The notes: generated by a model not told the origin, from the letters alone. A DNA stretch of 16,825 nt from Bacteroidaceae bacterium (GCA_902362375.1 CABIVS010000014.1:89292-106116), one strand, 5' to 3'. Shown: positions 8,046-13,945, numbered from the stretch's first letter. Made by a program: numbers and translations.

Positions 8046-9350
8046 TTATTTCTTGATAAACCAACCAATATAGGCTATGCCTACAGAGACTAAGTTTTCG
8101 TCGTTATATTTTCCACCTCCTATGGAGCGGTGAGTGTAGTCTGCTTTAATCACTAGATTGGGTAGAGCGTAGTAATTCAATCCTGCTGTTACGGCTGATA
8201 CCTGAAAACGTTTGTCGGCCAACAAACCTGTGTTAGCTTCTGTCTTTTCCATCGGATTGTAATATTCATAACGAATAAAAGGATAGATACGGGGAGCTTT
8301 TGAGTTAAAGAAAGAACTTATATTATATCCTGCTTCGCCTCCATAACTGACTGCATTCTGTGCTACTGTTGTATTAGGGTAACCGGAAGCAGCTGAAGAA
8401 CTGTTATTGATTGTAGTTAAGGCTCCGCTTGCCCCTAAATTTCCATAAACGGCATTTCCGCGTACAATCAGATTGTTATTAAAGCCTTTGTATTGTAAAT
8501 CACCGGTTACAATAGTTACCGGGAATTTATAACCTGTATTTCTCCAAGGTTTAGTTCCATTCTTTGCAGTCTGGTTGTAATAGAAAGAAGCACCTACTCT
8601 TAATCCTTTCACTCCATGGTAGTTAACACGGGCTACAAAAGCCGGGCTGGTAAAATTGTTTACTTCGAAGGCTCCTTGTCTACCGTTTTTTATCCAGTCT
8701 TCACTGCGAAAGCCTTGTGGATCAAGACCATTGACTAATTGAAGTTCGTAATCAAATCGTCCTATCTCGCCAAATACGGCAATACCTGTTTCATGCCATG
8801 TTGAAGGTAATATGGTTGTTTCACCTTCCGGACGGTAGACTCCAAAGAAATTGATTGGCTCATGGTGGTTATTTGTCAATCCTACCGGTACAATCATATG
8901 TCCGAAACGCAGATTGATGTGTTTATTAATGAGGCGGGTGATATGAAATTGTTCCAAAGCTACTTCACCACCTTTTTCAATCTCTGTTTCATACTCGCCA
9001 TTCTCTTCAAACCATTCTATTTCACGAGCTACTCCCGTGCCTCCATATTCAAATTCGATTTCGGTGCTCAACACCCATTTGGAAGAGAATTTATAATCGA
9101 AGGCTAATACAAAACGTGGAATGGAAATCTCTCCACGATTTAGTTTACCGGAACCATTTGGAGTGAAACGATTAAAATTATAATCTTTATAGCTTGCTGC
9201 CATTTCTCCATATCCTCCGAAACGAAATTTAGTATATTCTTCTGTGGAAGAAGTTTTACTGTCTTTAGACTTCTCTTCTGTTTCCTGTGCTGAAAGTGTA
9301 CGGTAAGATGACAGGAAACAAAGAATAATGATTGCAGTTAATTTTCTCAT
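8046..9350 (-). CDS. Outer-membrane beta-barrel porin, first gene of the operon
   Basis: This is a 434-residue protein with a signal peptide ending at LSA-Q (about residue 21), a short acidic/Ser-rich linker, then a beta-barrel. Barrel evidence is the FRFGGYGEM start, repeated amphipathic strands, LRFGHMIVPVG (similar to O/P-type porin strands) and a C-terminal strand near IAYIGWF. A highly acidic loop around 110-130 (many Glu) and a HH-containing segment (TNNHHEPINF) could face the pore and bind cations, but this is inference. The start at 9350 is preferred over 9404 because the signal peptide begins there and the promoter -7 box (9374-9381) would lie inside the longer frame. It is promoter-proximal and 25 nt before imelysin. 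I see no plug domain or TonB box, so it is not a TonB-dependent receptor. Confidence 0.82.
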   Translation of the reverse strand: MRKLTAIIILCFLSSYRTLSAQETEEKSKDSKTSSTEEYTKFRFGGYGEMAASYKDYNFNRFTPNGSGKLNRGEISIPRFVLAFDYKFSSKWVLSTEIEFEYGGTGVAREIEWFEENGEYETEIEKGGEVALEQFHITRLINKHINLRFGHMIVPVGLTNNHHEPINFFGVYRPEGETTILPSTWHETGIAVFGEIGRFDYELQLVNGLDPQGFRSEDWIKNGRQGAFEVNNFTSPAFVARVNYHGVKGLRVGASFYYNQTAKNGTKPWRNTGYKFPVTIVTGDLQYKGFNNNLIVRGNAVYGNLGASGALTTINNSSSAASGYPNTTVAQNAVSYGGEAGYNISSFFNSKAPRIYPFIRYEYYNPMEKTEANTGLLADKRFQVSAVTAGLNYYALPNLVIKADYTHRSIGGGKYNDENLVSVGIAYIGWFIKK

Positions 9351-9373
9351 CTTTTTTATAATTTTTTCGACTG

Positions 9374-9405
9374 CAAAGTTATGTGAGGTTAAAAATAACC
9401 GCAAT
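9374..9405 (-). promoter_or_regulatory. Promoter of the porin-imelysin-cytochrome operon, with a palindrome in its spacer
   Basis: On the minus strand the -7 box TAACTTTG (9381-9374) is preceded by ATTG (9405-9402) with a 20-bp spacer. The predicted transcription start is about 9368, giving a leader of only about 17 nt before the ATG at 9350. The spacer contains GGTTAAAAATAACC (9387-9400), with GGTTA/TAACC arms around AAAA, in the right place for a repressor site. No other promoter is evident in the short gaps of the operon down to 86. Confidence 0.75.
9387..9400. promoter_or_regulatory. Operator-like inverted repeat between -33 and -7
   Basis: The site GGTTAAAAATAACC is a perfect 5-bp inverted repeat with a 4-bp centre, lying between the promoter boxes of the first porin gene. 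A related half-site (AAATAACT on the minus strand) occurs further upstream near 9420-9430. It does not match a classical Fur box by eye. Function is inferred from position only. Confidence 0.35.
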
Positions 9406-9497
9406 ACCCAATAGTAGGCATAGTTATTTCTTAAATTCAGTATATGTAGGTAATTTAAAACTAATGAGTGAATATAAGGATATATGTAACGAAATAA

Positions 9498-9555
9498 AAC
9501 AAATAAAGGTGTATTACAGTATGATGAAATTTACTGAAATACACCTTTGTTTGTT
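9498..9555 (-). terminator. Long hairpin, probable terminator of the flavodoxin operon
   Basis: The arms AAAGGTGTATT (9505-9515) and AATACACCTTT (9538-9548) are perfectly complementary. The stem extends outward by AACAAA/TTTGTT with one wobble between, and inward past one mismatch by CAGTA/TACTG, giving about 23 paired positions. Read leftward, the hairpin is followed by a T-rich stretch (TTTATTTGTTTTATTT), as in intrinsic terminators, and it precedes the next operon's promoter. The plus strand is also T-rich after the stem, so it could act both ways, although no rightward gene ends here. Confidence 0.5.
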
Positions 9556-9641
9556 CTAACATGTGAGATTAGTCGGATTAGTATCTGTCGGCTGTCATGG
9601 ACAAATAGAAAATGCTGCCAATGTATGGGCAGTGTGGTGTG

Positions 9642-9762
9642 GCTTTTGTTTGTAATTGAGCGAATCGTTTCTTTTACAGCCAGTTCCCTTGAGTATCTCT
9701 ACCATCAAGAAACGGCCTTTTCAGAAACGATTCAACTCAGATAAACTACATACAAACAAAGC
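9642..9762. other. Large imperfect inverted repeat / structured RNA candidate
   Basis: A nested, roughly 120-nt fold is visible. Outer arms are GCTTTTGTTTGTA (9642-9654) and TACAAACAAAGC (9751-9762), with one bulge. Next are TGAG (9657-9660) with CTCA (9736-9739). The main stem is GAATCGTTTCT (9662-9672) with AGAAACGATTC (9723-9733), perfect over 11 bp. At the top CTTGA (9688-9692) pairs with TCAAG (9705-9709), and GTA/TAC closes a 4-nt loop (9696-9699). It begins 24 nt after the DUF2023 stop on the minus strand, so it may be a 3' UTR element or processed RNA. Base pairing does not tell the strand. I do not recognise the family. Confidence 0.55.
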
Positions 9763-9785
9763 TAAACTTATGCTAAGGTTATCGC

Positions 9786-10148
9786 TTAAACTGCTATCTT
9801 TATACCTTCTTTTTTACTGCAATATCGTTTGCATTGCTGGCAAAGGTCATATCCCAGCATGGCTCCTAAAATAAAATCTTCTTCGGCAGTCAGTTGGTTT
9901 AAAGGACGGATGATGATGTGCCGCATGGCTTCCATACATTCTGCCTTTCCAAAAAACAGGTTGATTTTATTGGTACCTACTTCCTGTATCATATAACTGA
10001 TCTTTTGATTTTTCAATCGGCGGATGGCAAACTCTTCGTGCTCTTTACTCATTGTGTAAAGTACCATGTTGCGTACGCCTTTCTTAAACTCATAAATATG
10101 ATTAAGAAAAATTCGGATTTCGCCGGGGATGATTCTTTCAGTTGCCAT
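9786..10148 (-). CDS. DUF2023 family protein, partner of flavodoxin
   Basis: This is a small soluble protein of 120 residues without signal peptide or membrane segment. The order NHIYEFKKGVRNMVL, an IRRL helix, NLFFG, LTAEEDFILG and MLGYD matches the DUF2023 family, known from Bacteroidales and some other anaerobes and typically encoded beside flavodoxin. Near the C-terminus is a Cys cluster, CQQCKRYC, which could bind metal or form a redox disulfide; this is inference. It lies 33 nt downstream of the flavodoxin gene on the same strand, so the two are almost certainly co-transcribed. The family function is unknown; the pairing suggests a role in flavodoxin use, loading or control. The full family length is present. 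Confidence 0.8.
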   Translation of the reverse strand: MATERIIPGEIRIFLNHIYEFKKGVRNMVLYTMSKEHEEFAIRRLKNQKISYMIQEVGTNKINLFFGKAECMEAMRHIIIRPLNQLTAEEDFILGAMLGYDLCQQCKRYCSKKEGIKIAV

Positions 10149-10181
10149 GATGCAAAGTATTCTTTTTATGTTAAGGTAAAA

Positions 10182-10688
10182 TTAGCTAATTTCTTGTTTC
10201 ACTTGTTCAGCCCATGCGCTGATACGTTCGTCTGTTTTGCTATCTTCGTTGACTTCGTCAAGTGGAAGACCTACAAACTTACCGTCTACGACGGCAATGG
10301 AAGAATCGAAGGTATAGCCTGCAGTATCTGTTGCTCCACAGAATTTACAGTGGGTATCTTTTAGGTCTTCATAAAGAATACCTATTGCGTCACAGAATGT
10401 GTCGCTATATGAGTCAGAGTCGCCGCAACCGAATAGGGCTACAGATTTGTGGGATAAATCACACTTCTTTAAAACTTTGACTCCATCGTACCAGTCGTCT
10501 TGGAGTTCGCCTGCTCCCCAGGTGGAAGAGCCGAGCACCAATACGTCATATTCATTGACTAATGCCTCTGTTAACTTGGATACATCAAATACATCTGCCG
10601 ATGGTACATCTAATTTCTCTGCAATTCGACGGGCAAGGTCTTCTGTTGTTCCGGTTGTGGAACCATAAAATACACCAATTTTATTCAT
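10182..10688 (-). CDS. fldA: Long-chain flavodoxin
   Basis: This is a 168-residue FMN-binding electron carrier. The phosphate-binding loop is GSTTGTTE (residues 9-16). The two flavin-contacting loops are STWGAG (55-60, Trp57) and GCGDSDSYSD (87-96, Tyr94). The segment after Asp111, including CKFCGATD, is the long-chain insertion. In anaerobes such proteins carry electrons from pyruvate:ferredoxin oxidoreductase-type enzymes and replace ferredoxin when iron is scarce. The start at 10688 is chosen because the family begins with MNKIGVFYGS; the frame upstream to 10754 would run through the promoter. A TATCTTTG promoter lies about 30 bp upstream and DUF2023 follows after 33 nt. Confidence 0.93.
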   Translation of the reverse strand: MNKIGVFYGSTTGTTEDLARRIAEKLDVPSADVFDVSKLTEALVNEYDVLVLGSSTWGAGELQDDWYDGVKVLKKCDLSHKSVALFGCGDSDSYSDTFCDAIGILYEDLKDTHCKFCGATDTAGYTFDSSIAVVDGKFVGLPLDEVNEDSKTDERISAWAEQVKQEIS

Positions 10689-10716
10689 CTTTGATTCGTT
10701 TTTAAATGTAACGCTG

Positions 10717-10747
10717 CAAAGATAGAGGGTCTTAAAGAAATAGGAAA
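10717..10747 (-). promoter_or_regulatory. Flavodoxin operon promoter
   Basis: The minus strand has a perfect -7 box TATCTTTG (10724-10717) and a TTTC at 10747-10744, one base off TTTG, with a 19-bp spacer. The -33 region touches the inner edge of the 16-bp inverted repeat ending at 10747, so the hairpin and the promoter abut. Confidence 0.72.
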
Positions 10748-10796
10748 TCCCCATTTATAATGGAAGATTTGTCTCCTTCTCATTATAAATGGGGAT
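10747..10796 (-). terminator. Perfect 16-bp inverted repeat after the AICAR transformylase gene
   Basis: ATCCCCATTTATAATG (10747-10762) is exactly complementary to CATTATAAATGGGGAT (10781-10796), with an 18-nt loop in which GAAG/CTTC can also pair. Read leftward it follows the purH-like stop by 27 nt and is followed by TTTCCTATTTCTTT, so it is probably that gene's terminator. Its left edge overlaps the flavodoxin -33 region, so it may also influence that promoter. Confidence 0.55.
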
Positions 10797-10823
10797 ATAT
10801 GGAATAAAAAATGGTCGATCTTT

Positions 10824-11999
10824 TTAATGGTGGAACAAGCGGATGCCTGTAAATGCCATTGCCATATTGTATTTGTCGCAAGTTCCAATCACATGATCGT
10901 CACGTACTGATCCGCCTGGTTGTGCAATATAGCTGACGCCACTCTTGTGTGCGCGTTCTATATTATCTCCGAATGGGAAGAATGCATCTGATCCTAAAGC
11001 TACGCCTGTCATCGTATCCAACCATGCCCGTTTTTCTTCGCGTGTCAGTATTTCCGGCTTTTCGGTGAAGAACTGTTGCCAGATGCCGTCTGCCAGTACG
11101 TCGTCATAATCTTCCGAGATGTAAACGTCAATTGTATTGTCACGGTCTGCACGACGGATTTTCTCAATCCATGGCAAGTTCATCACTTTCGGGTGTTGGC
11201 GTAAATACCAGATATCTGCTTTATTTCCTGCCAAGCGCGTACAGTGGATACGTGACTGTTGGCCTGCGCCAATACCGATTGCCTGTCCGTCTTTGGCATA
11301 ACATACAGAATTGGATTGTGTATATTTTAAAGTGATTAAGGCAATGATTAAGTCGCGTTTTGCATCAGCCGGGATTTTCTTGTTCTGCGTAGGCATCTCT
11401 TTCAAAAGACTTTCATCGATCTTCAATTCGTTTCTTCCTTGTTCGAAAGTTACTCCGAATACATCTTTATGTTCGATAGGAGCCGGGCGATATGCGGGAT
11501 CTATCTTTATTACATTATAGGTTCCTTTTCTTTTATTCTTTAGAATCTCCAGTGCTTCGGGAGTATAGTCAGGAGCAATGACGCCGTCGGATACTTCACG
11601 GTTGATGATGCGTGCTGTTTCTTCGTCGCAAGTGTCGGACAATGCGATAAAGTCTCCGTAAGACGACATACGGTCTGCTCCACGTGCACGGGCGTATGCT
11701 GTAGCCAATGGAGATAGTTTCATGTCATCGACAAAATAAATCTTCTTCAGCGTGTCACTCATTTCTACCGCAACAGCAGCACCTGCAGGGCTGACATGTT
11801 TAAAAGAAGCGGCAGCCGGCAGTCCGGTAGCTTCTTTCAGTTCTTTCACTAGTTGCCAACTGTTGAATGCATCCAATAGATTGATATAACCGGGACGTCC
11901 ATTCAATACTTCGATGGGGAGTTCGCCTTCTTTCATGAAGATACGGGCAGGCTTTTGATTAGGGTTGCAGCCGTATTTCAGTTCGAGTTCGTTTGCCAT
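10824..11999 (-). CDS. purH-like: AICAR transformylase (PurH transformylase domain only)
   Basis: This is a 391-residue phosphoribosylaminoimidazolecarboxamide formyltransferase. It transfers a formyl group from 10-formyl-THF to AICAR to give FAICAR, the penultimate step of IMP synthesis. Visible signatures are LKYGCNPNQ at the start, the catalytic Lys67-His68 in SFKHVSPAG, SNSVCYAKDGQ followed by GAGQQSRIHCTR, and the conserved ending SDAFFPFGDNIERA then PGGSVRDDHVI. The N-terminal IMP cyclohydrolase domain of bifunctional PurH (normally about 520 residues in total) is absent, and no fragment of it is encoded upstream, so this is a natural single-domain form. The ATG at 11999 is directly before the family start. 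It is transcribed alone, divergently from the hemerythrin operon. Confidence 0.9.
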   Translation of the reverse strand: MANELELKYGCNPNQKPARIFMKEGELPIEVLNGRPGYINLLDAFNSWQLVKELKEATGLPAAASFKHVSPAGAAVAVEMSDTLKKIYFVDDMKLSPLATAYARARGADRMSSYGDFIALSDTCDEETARIINREVSDGVIAPDYTPEALEILKNKRKGTYNVIKIDPAYRPAPIEHKDVFGVTFEQGRNELKIDESLLKEMPTQNKKIPADAKRDLIIALITLKYTQSNSVCYAKDGQAIGIGAGQQSRIHCTRLAGNKADIWYLRQHPKVMNLPWIEKIRRADRDNTIDVYISEDYDDVLADGIWQQFFTEKPEILTREEKRAWLDTMTGVALGSDAFFPFGDNIERAHKSGVSYIAQPGGSVRDDHVIGTCDKYNMAMAFTGIRLFHH

Positions 12000-12000
12000 T

Positions 12001-12204
12001 TTATTAATTACAAATTACGAGTTACTAATTACAAATTGATAGCGACAAAATTACTAAAAAAAGACTAGCTTGCCTAAAGTTGCGCCACAAAATAGTAGCA
12101 TATAATTAGTATTTGGCTATTTCCGGCGAATTAAAATACCTATAAATGATGATTGCATTTCAGCAAAATATTCCGTTCCTTTGCAGTCTCTAATATAAAT
12201 AGGT
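12001..12204. other. Divergent intergenic region with a short AT-rich repeat
   Basis: This gap separates the leftward purH-like gene from the rightward hemerythrin operon. AATTACAAATT occurs twice (12006-12016 and 12027-12037, 21 bp apart). A possible weak leftward -7 box, TAATTTTG, lies at 12053-12046, but no good -33 box is at the right distance. The rightward promoter is listed separately. No gene is seen. Confidence 0.4.
12153..12183 (+). promoter_or_regulatory. Promoter of the hemerythrin-LuxR operon
   Basis: A TTG at 12153-12155 is followed after 20 bp by TTCCTTTG (12176-12183), one mismatch from TAnnTTTG. It lies 21 bp before the ATG at 12205, so the leader is about 15 nt. The mismatch at the invariant A may mean a weaker or activator-dependent promoter. 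Confidence 0.55.
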
Positions 12205-12912
12205 ATGATGGATAATTTACAAAAATATAAGTCAACTGATAAGATGATCGATCTCATCAGCGATAATTATTCTTTGTTGCAAGTGATGAGTCGTTTTGGG
12301 CTTTCGTTGGGGTTCGGTGACAAGACAGTCAAGGAGGTTTGTGAACTGAATGGAGTAGACTGCCGGACCTTTCTGATTGTAGTCAACTTTATGGCTGAAG
12401 GCTTTTCCCGGCTCGATGGAGATAAAGATGATATTTCCATACCTGCATTGATTGATTATCTGCGGCAGGCACATATTTATTTTCTGGATTTTTCTCTTCC
12501 TGCTATTCGTCGTAAACTGATCGAGGCAATCGACTGTTCGCAAGACGATGTTGCTTTTCTCATCCTTAAGTTTTTCGATGAATATACACGAGAGGTGCGT
12601 AAACACATGGATTATGAAGAGAAAACCGTATTTAAGTATGTCGATTCATTGATTAAAGGAGTTGCCCCCAAAAACTATCAGATCAGTACATTTTCCAAGC
12701 ATCACGATCAGGTAGGGGAGAAATTGACAGAACTGAAAAATATCATTATTAAATATTGCCCTGCCAAAGCAAATGAGAATCTTCTGAACGCGGCTCTTTT
12801 CGACATATATGCTTGCGAAGCCGGACTGGAATCTCATTGTAAGGTTGAGGACTATATTTTTGTTCCTGCTATTCTGAATTTGGAAAGGAGGATTAGGGAA
12901 AATGAAAAATAA
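12205..12912 (+). CDS. Hemerythrin-like di-iron protein, divergent RIC/ScdA/YtfE relative
   Basis: This is a 235-residue cytosolic protein. Residues 11-65 resemble the ScdA N-terminal domain, but the usual Cys pair is replaced (SLGFGDKTVKEVC). Residues 85-225 form a four-helix hemerythrin-like domain with metal ligands in the expected order: His90, His134 with Glu138 (HMDYEE), His167 (KHHD), and His211 with Glu215 (HCKVED). RIC proteins (YtfE, ScdA, DnrN) protect or repair iron-sulfur clusters after nitric oxide or oxidative damage, while other hemerythrin domains sense O2. This copy could be either. ATG ATG gives two adjacent possible starts. Its 3' end overlaps the LuxR-type gene by 11 nt, so the two are translationally coupled and probably work together. 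Confidence 0.85.
   Translation: MMDNLQKYKSTDKMIDLISDNYSLLQVMSRFGLSLGFGDKTVKEVCELNGVDCRTFLIVVNFMAEGFSRLDGDKDDISIPALIDYLRQAHIYFLDFSLPAIRRKLIEAIDCSQDDVAFLILKFFDEYTREVRKHMDYEEKTVFKYVDSLIKGVAPKNYQISTFSKHHDQVGEKLTELKNIIIKYCPAKANENLLNAALFDIYACEAGLESHCKVEDYIFVPAILNLERRIRENEK
12885..12891 (+). promoter_or_regulatory. Strong Shine-Dalgarno for the LuxR-type gene
   Basis: AAGGAGG lies 10 nt before the ATG at 12902, inside the end of the hemerythrin gene. Such a full site is uncommon in this window and supports the overlapping start. Confidence 0.6.
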
Positions 12913-13513
12913 CGAAGTCGTTCGAATAGCTATTGCAGAGACTTCTGTAATTATTCGTGGTGGATTGACTGCTGCATTGAAGCGTCTTTCTAACGTAAAA
13001 GTGCAACCAATAGAATTGTTGTCTGTTGAAGCTTTGCACGATTGCGTCCGGACGCAATGTCCGGAGATGTTGATTGTCAATCCTACTTTTGGTGATTACT
13101 TTGATGTAGCTAAGTTTCGAGATGAAATATCCGGTAAAAGAATACGTTTAATAGCCTTGGTTACTTCTTTTGTAGATGCTTCATTATTGGGTAAGTATGA
13201 TGAGTCTATTTCAATATTCGATGATTTGGAAACTCTTTCTAAGAAAATTGCAGGTTTACTGAATGTGGTTTCCGAGGAAGAAGAGATGGATAATCAGGAC
13301 ACGCTTAGCCAGCGGGAAAAGGAGATCGTCATCTGTGTGGTGAAGGGAATGACAAATAAGGAAATAGCGGAAAAGCTATTTTTGTCGATTCATACGGTGA
13401 TTACACATCGGAGAAATATTAGCAAAAAATTGCAAATACATAGTGCTGCCGGTTTGACTATCTATGCTATTGTAAATAAGTTGGTTGCGTTGAGCGATGT
13501 GAAAGATTTATAG
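12902..13513 (+). CDS. LuxR/NarL-type regulator with degenerate receiver domain
   Basis: This is a 203-residue protein with a receiver-like N-terminal domain (about 6-122) and a clear LuxR/NarL helix-turn-helix (about 133-195: LSQREKEIV, GMTNKEIAEKLFLS, HTVITHRRNI). The receiver lacks the key acidic residues. The usual DD pair near the first strand is ET (13-14), and the phosphoacceptor position after the third strand is Asn60 in MLIVNPT. Phosphorylation by a histidine kinase is therefore unlikely, and none is encoded nearby. A short acidic linker (EEEEMD, 125-130) joins the domains. It overlaps the hemerythrin gene, so the regulator's input may be the di-iron protein. It may autoregulate the operon; targets are unknown. 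Confidence 0.87.
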   Translation: MKNNEVVRIAIAETSVIIRGGLTAALKRLSNVKVQPIELLSVEALHDCVRTQCPEMLIVNPTFGDYFDVAKFRDEISGKRIRLIALVTSFVDASLLGKYDESISIFDDLETLSKKIAGLLNVVSEEEEMDNQDTLSQREKEIVICVVKGMTNKEIAEKLFLSIHTVITHRRNISKKLQIHSAAGLTIYAIVNKLVALSDVKDL

Positions 13514-13543
13514 CCTGCGGAAGTGTTATAAAATATAAAACCG

Positions 13544-13574
13544 TTTGCGCACACGAAAAATATTCGTACCTTTG
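13544..13574 (+). promoter_or_regulatory. Consensus promoter of a non-coding transcript
   Basis: TTTG at 13544-13547, a 19-bp spacer and TACCTTTG at 13567-13574 fully match the Bacteroides consensus. It is the best promoter in the window, yet no open reading frame follows before a terminator at 13808-13843. Predicted transcription start is about 13581. Confidence 0.85.
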
Positions 13575-13775
13575 CAAAGCAGTTGAGAAATTGCTGTTAG
13601 TTTATAAGGTAAAAGAAAATATTAAATAAGGTATTAGATTAGATAGTTTTAAGGTATAAAAGTTTTTTAGTTTAGTTCAATAGGATAAGTTTTTAATAGA
13701 AGGTAAAAGGATAACAATAGGTAAGACGTTTTTAGGTAAAAAGAAAATTGGTTTTCAGGAAATTTGAGGTACTAT

Positions 13776-13797
13776 AGAAAAGCCTTTAGGCTTTTCT
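13776..13797 (+). other. 9-bp perfect hairpin in the non-coding RNA
   Basis: AGAAAAGCC (13776-13784) pairs with GGCTTTTCT (13789-13797) around a TTTA loop. It is not followed by a T-run, so it is more likely an RNA structural element than a terminator. Confidence 0.6.
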
Positions 13798-13807
13798 GAT
13801 GCAGTGG

Positions 13808-13843
13808 CGAGTGGTTCTATAAAAAGAATTAGCTCGTTTTTTT
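13808..13843 (+). terminator. Intrinsic terminator of the plus-strand non-coding RNA
   Basis: CGAGT-GGTTCT (13808-13818) pairs with AGAATT and GCTCG (13825-13836), with one bulged A and two G-U pairs, followed directly by seven T (13837-13843). Confidence 0.75.
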
Positions 13844-13945
13844 ATTATATGGGATTTAAGTCGGTCGTATTGTTATGGGTTAAACAGAGAGCATTATTAT
13901 TAGTCTAGATTATATAGTGGGTTTAAGGATCCCTGTGAGCGTAAA

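Larger units (their letters stand above)
9406..9785. other. Gene-free region between two leftward operons
   Basis: This stretch holds the 9498-9555 hairpin and the 9642-9762 inverted repeat. A small stem CTGCC/GGCAG also lies at about 9615-9632, followed leftward by a T-rich stretch that could be a weak extra terminator. A weak leftward -7 box TAGCTTTG (9764-9757) overlaps the outer arm of the large repeat but lacks a well-spaced -33 box. No protein gene is supported. Confidence 0.5.
13581..13843 (+). ncRNA. Candidate non-coding RNA, about 263 nt, with AGGTA repeats
   Basis: A consensus promoter and an intrinsic terminator bound a purine/T-rich stretch with many stops in all forward frames and no credible coding frame. 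It holds seven related short motifs of the form (A/T)AGGTA or AGGATA, starting at 13606, 13628, 13651, 13681, 13700, 13719 and 13733. A perfect 9-bp hairpin AGAAAAGCC/GGCTTTTCT with a TTTA loop (13776-13797) precedes the terminator hairpin. The repeats might be single-stranded protein-binding sites. I do not recognise it as 6S, tmRNA, RNase P or SRP RNA. It could instead be a relic leader of a lost gene. The luxR-type operon may read into it, since no terminator separates them. Confidence 0.6.

Noticed and set aside
8021..8068. Longer N-terminus for imelysin
   Set aside because: It would put 16 polar residues before a clear lipoprotein signal and overlap the upstream porin gene.
9351..9404. 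Longer N-terminus for the first porin
   Set aside because: The added codons cover the TAACTTTG promoter box, and the signal peptide starts at 9350.
9642..9762. Insertion-sequence remnant
   Set aside because: No transposase fragment and no clear target-site duplication are visible. It is kept as a structured element of unknown kind.
9547..9874. Two short plus-strand frames between the porin and DUF2023 genes
   Set aside because: They coincide with hairpin arms and run antisense into DUF2023. There is no recognisable domain and no rightward promoter.
10689..10754. Longer N-terminus for flavodoxin
   Set aside because: It covers the TATCTTTG promoter. The flavodoxin fold starts at MNKIGVFYGS.
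12006..12037. AATTACAAATT tandem repeat as a regulatory element
   Set aside because: Short AT-rich repeats of this kind are common in such intergenic DNA. Two copies with no symmetry to either promoter are not enough to claim function.
13544..13574. Invertible capsule promoter as in Bacteroides phase-variable loci
   Set aside because: I see no pair of inverted repeats flanking this promoter and no invertase gene. The promoter also points at a non-coding unit, and no UpxY-like antiterminator gene is present.
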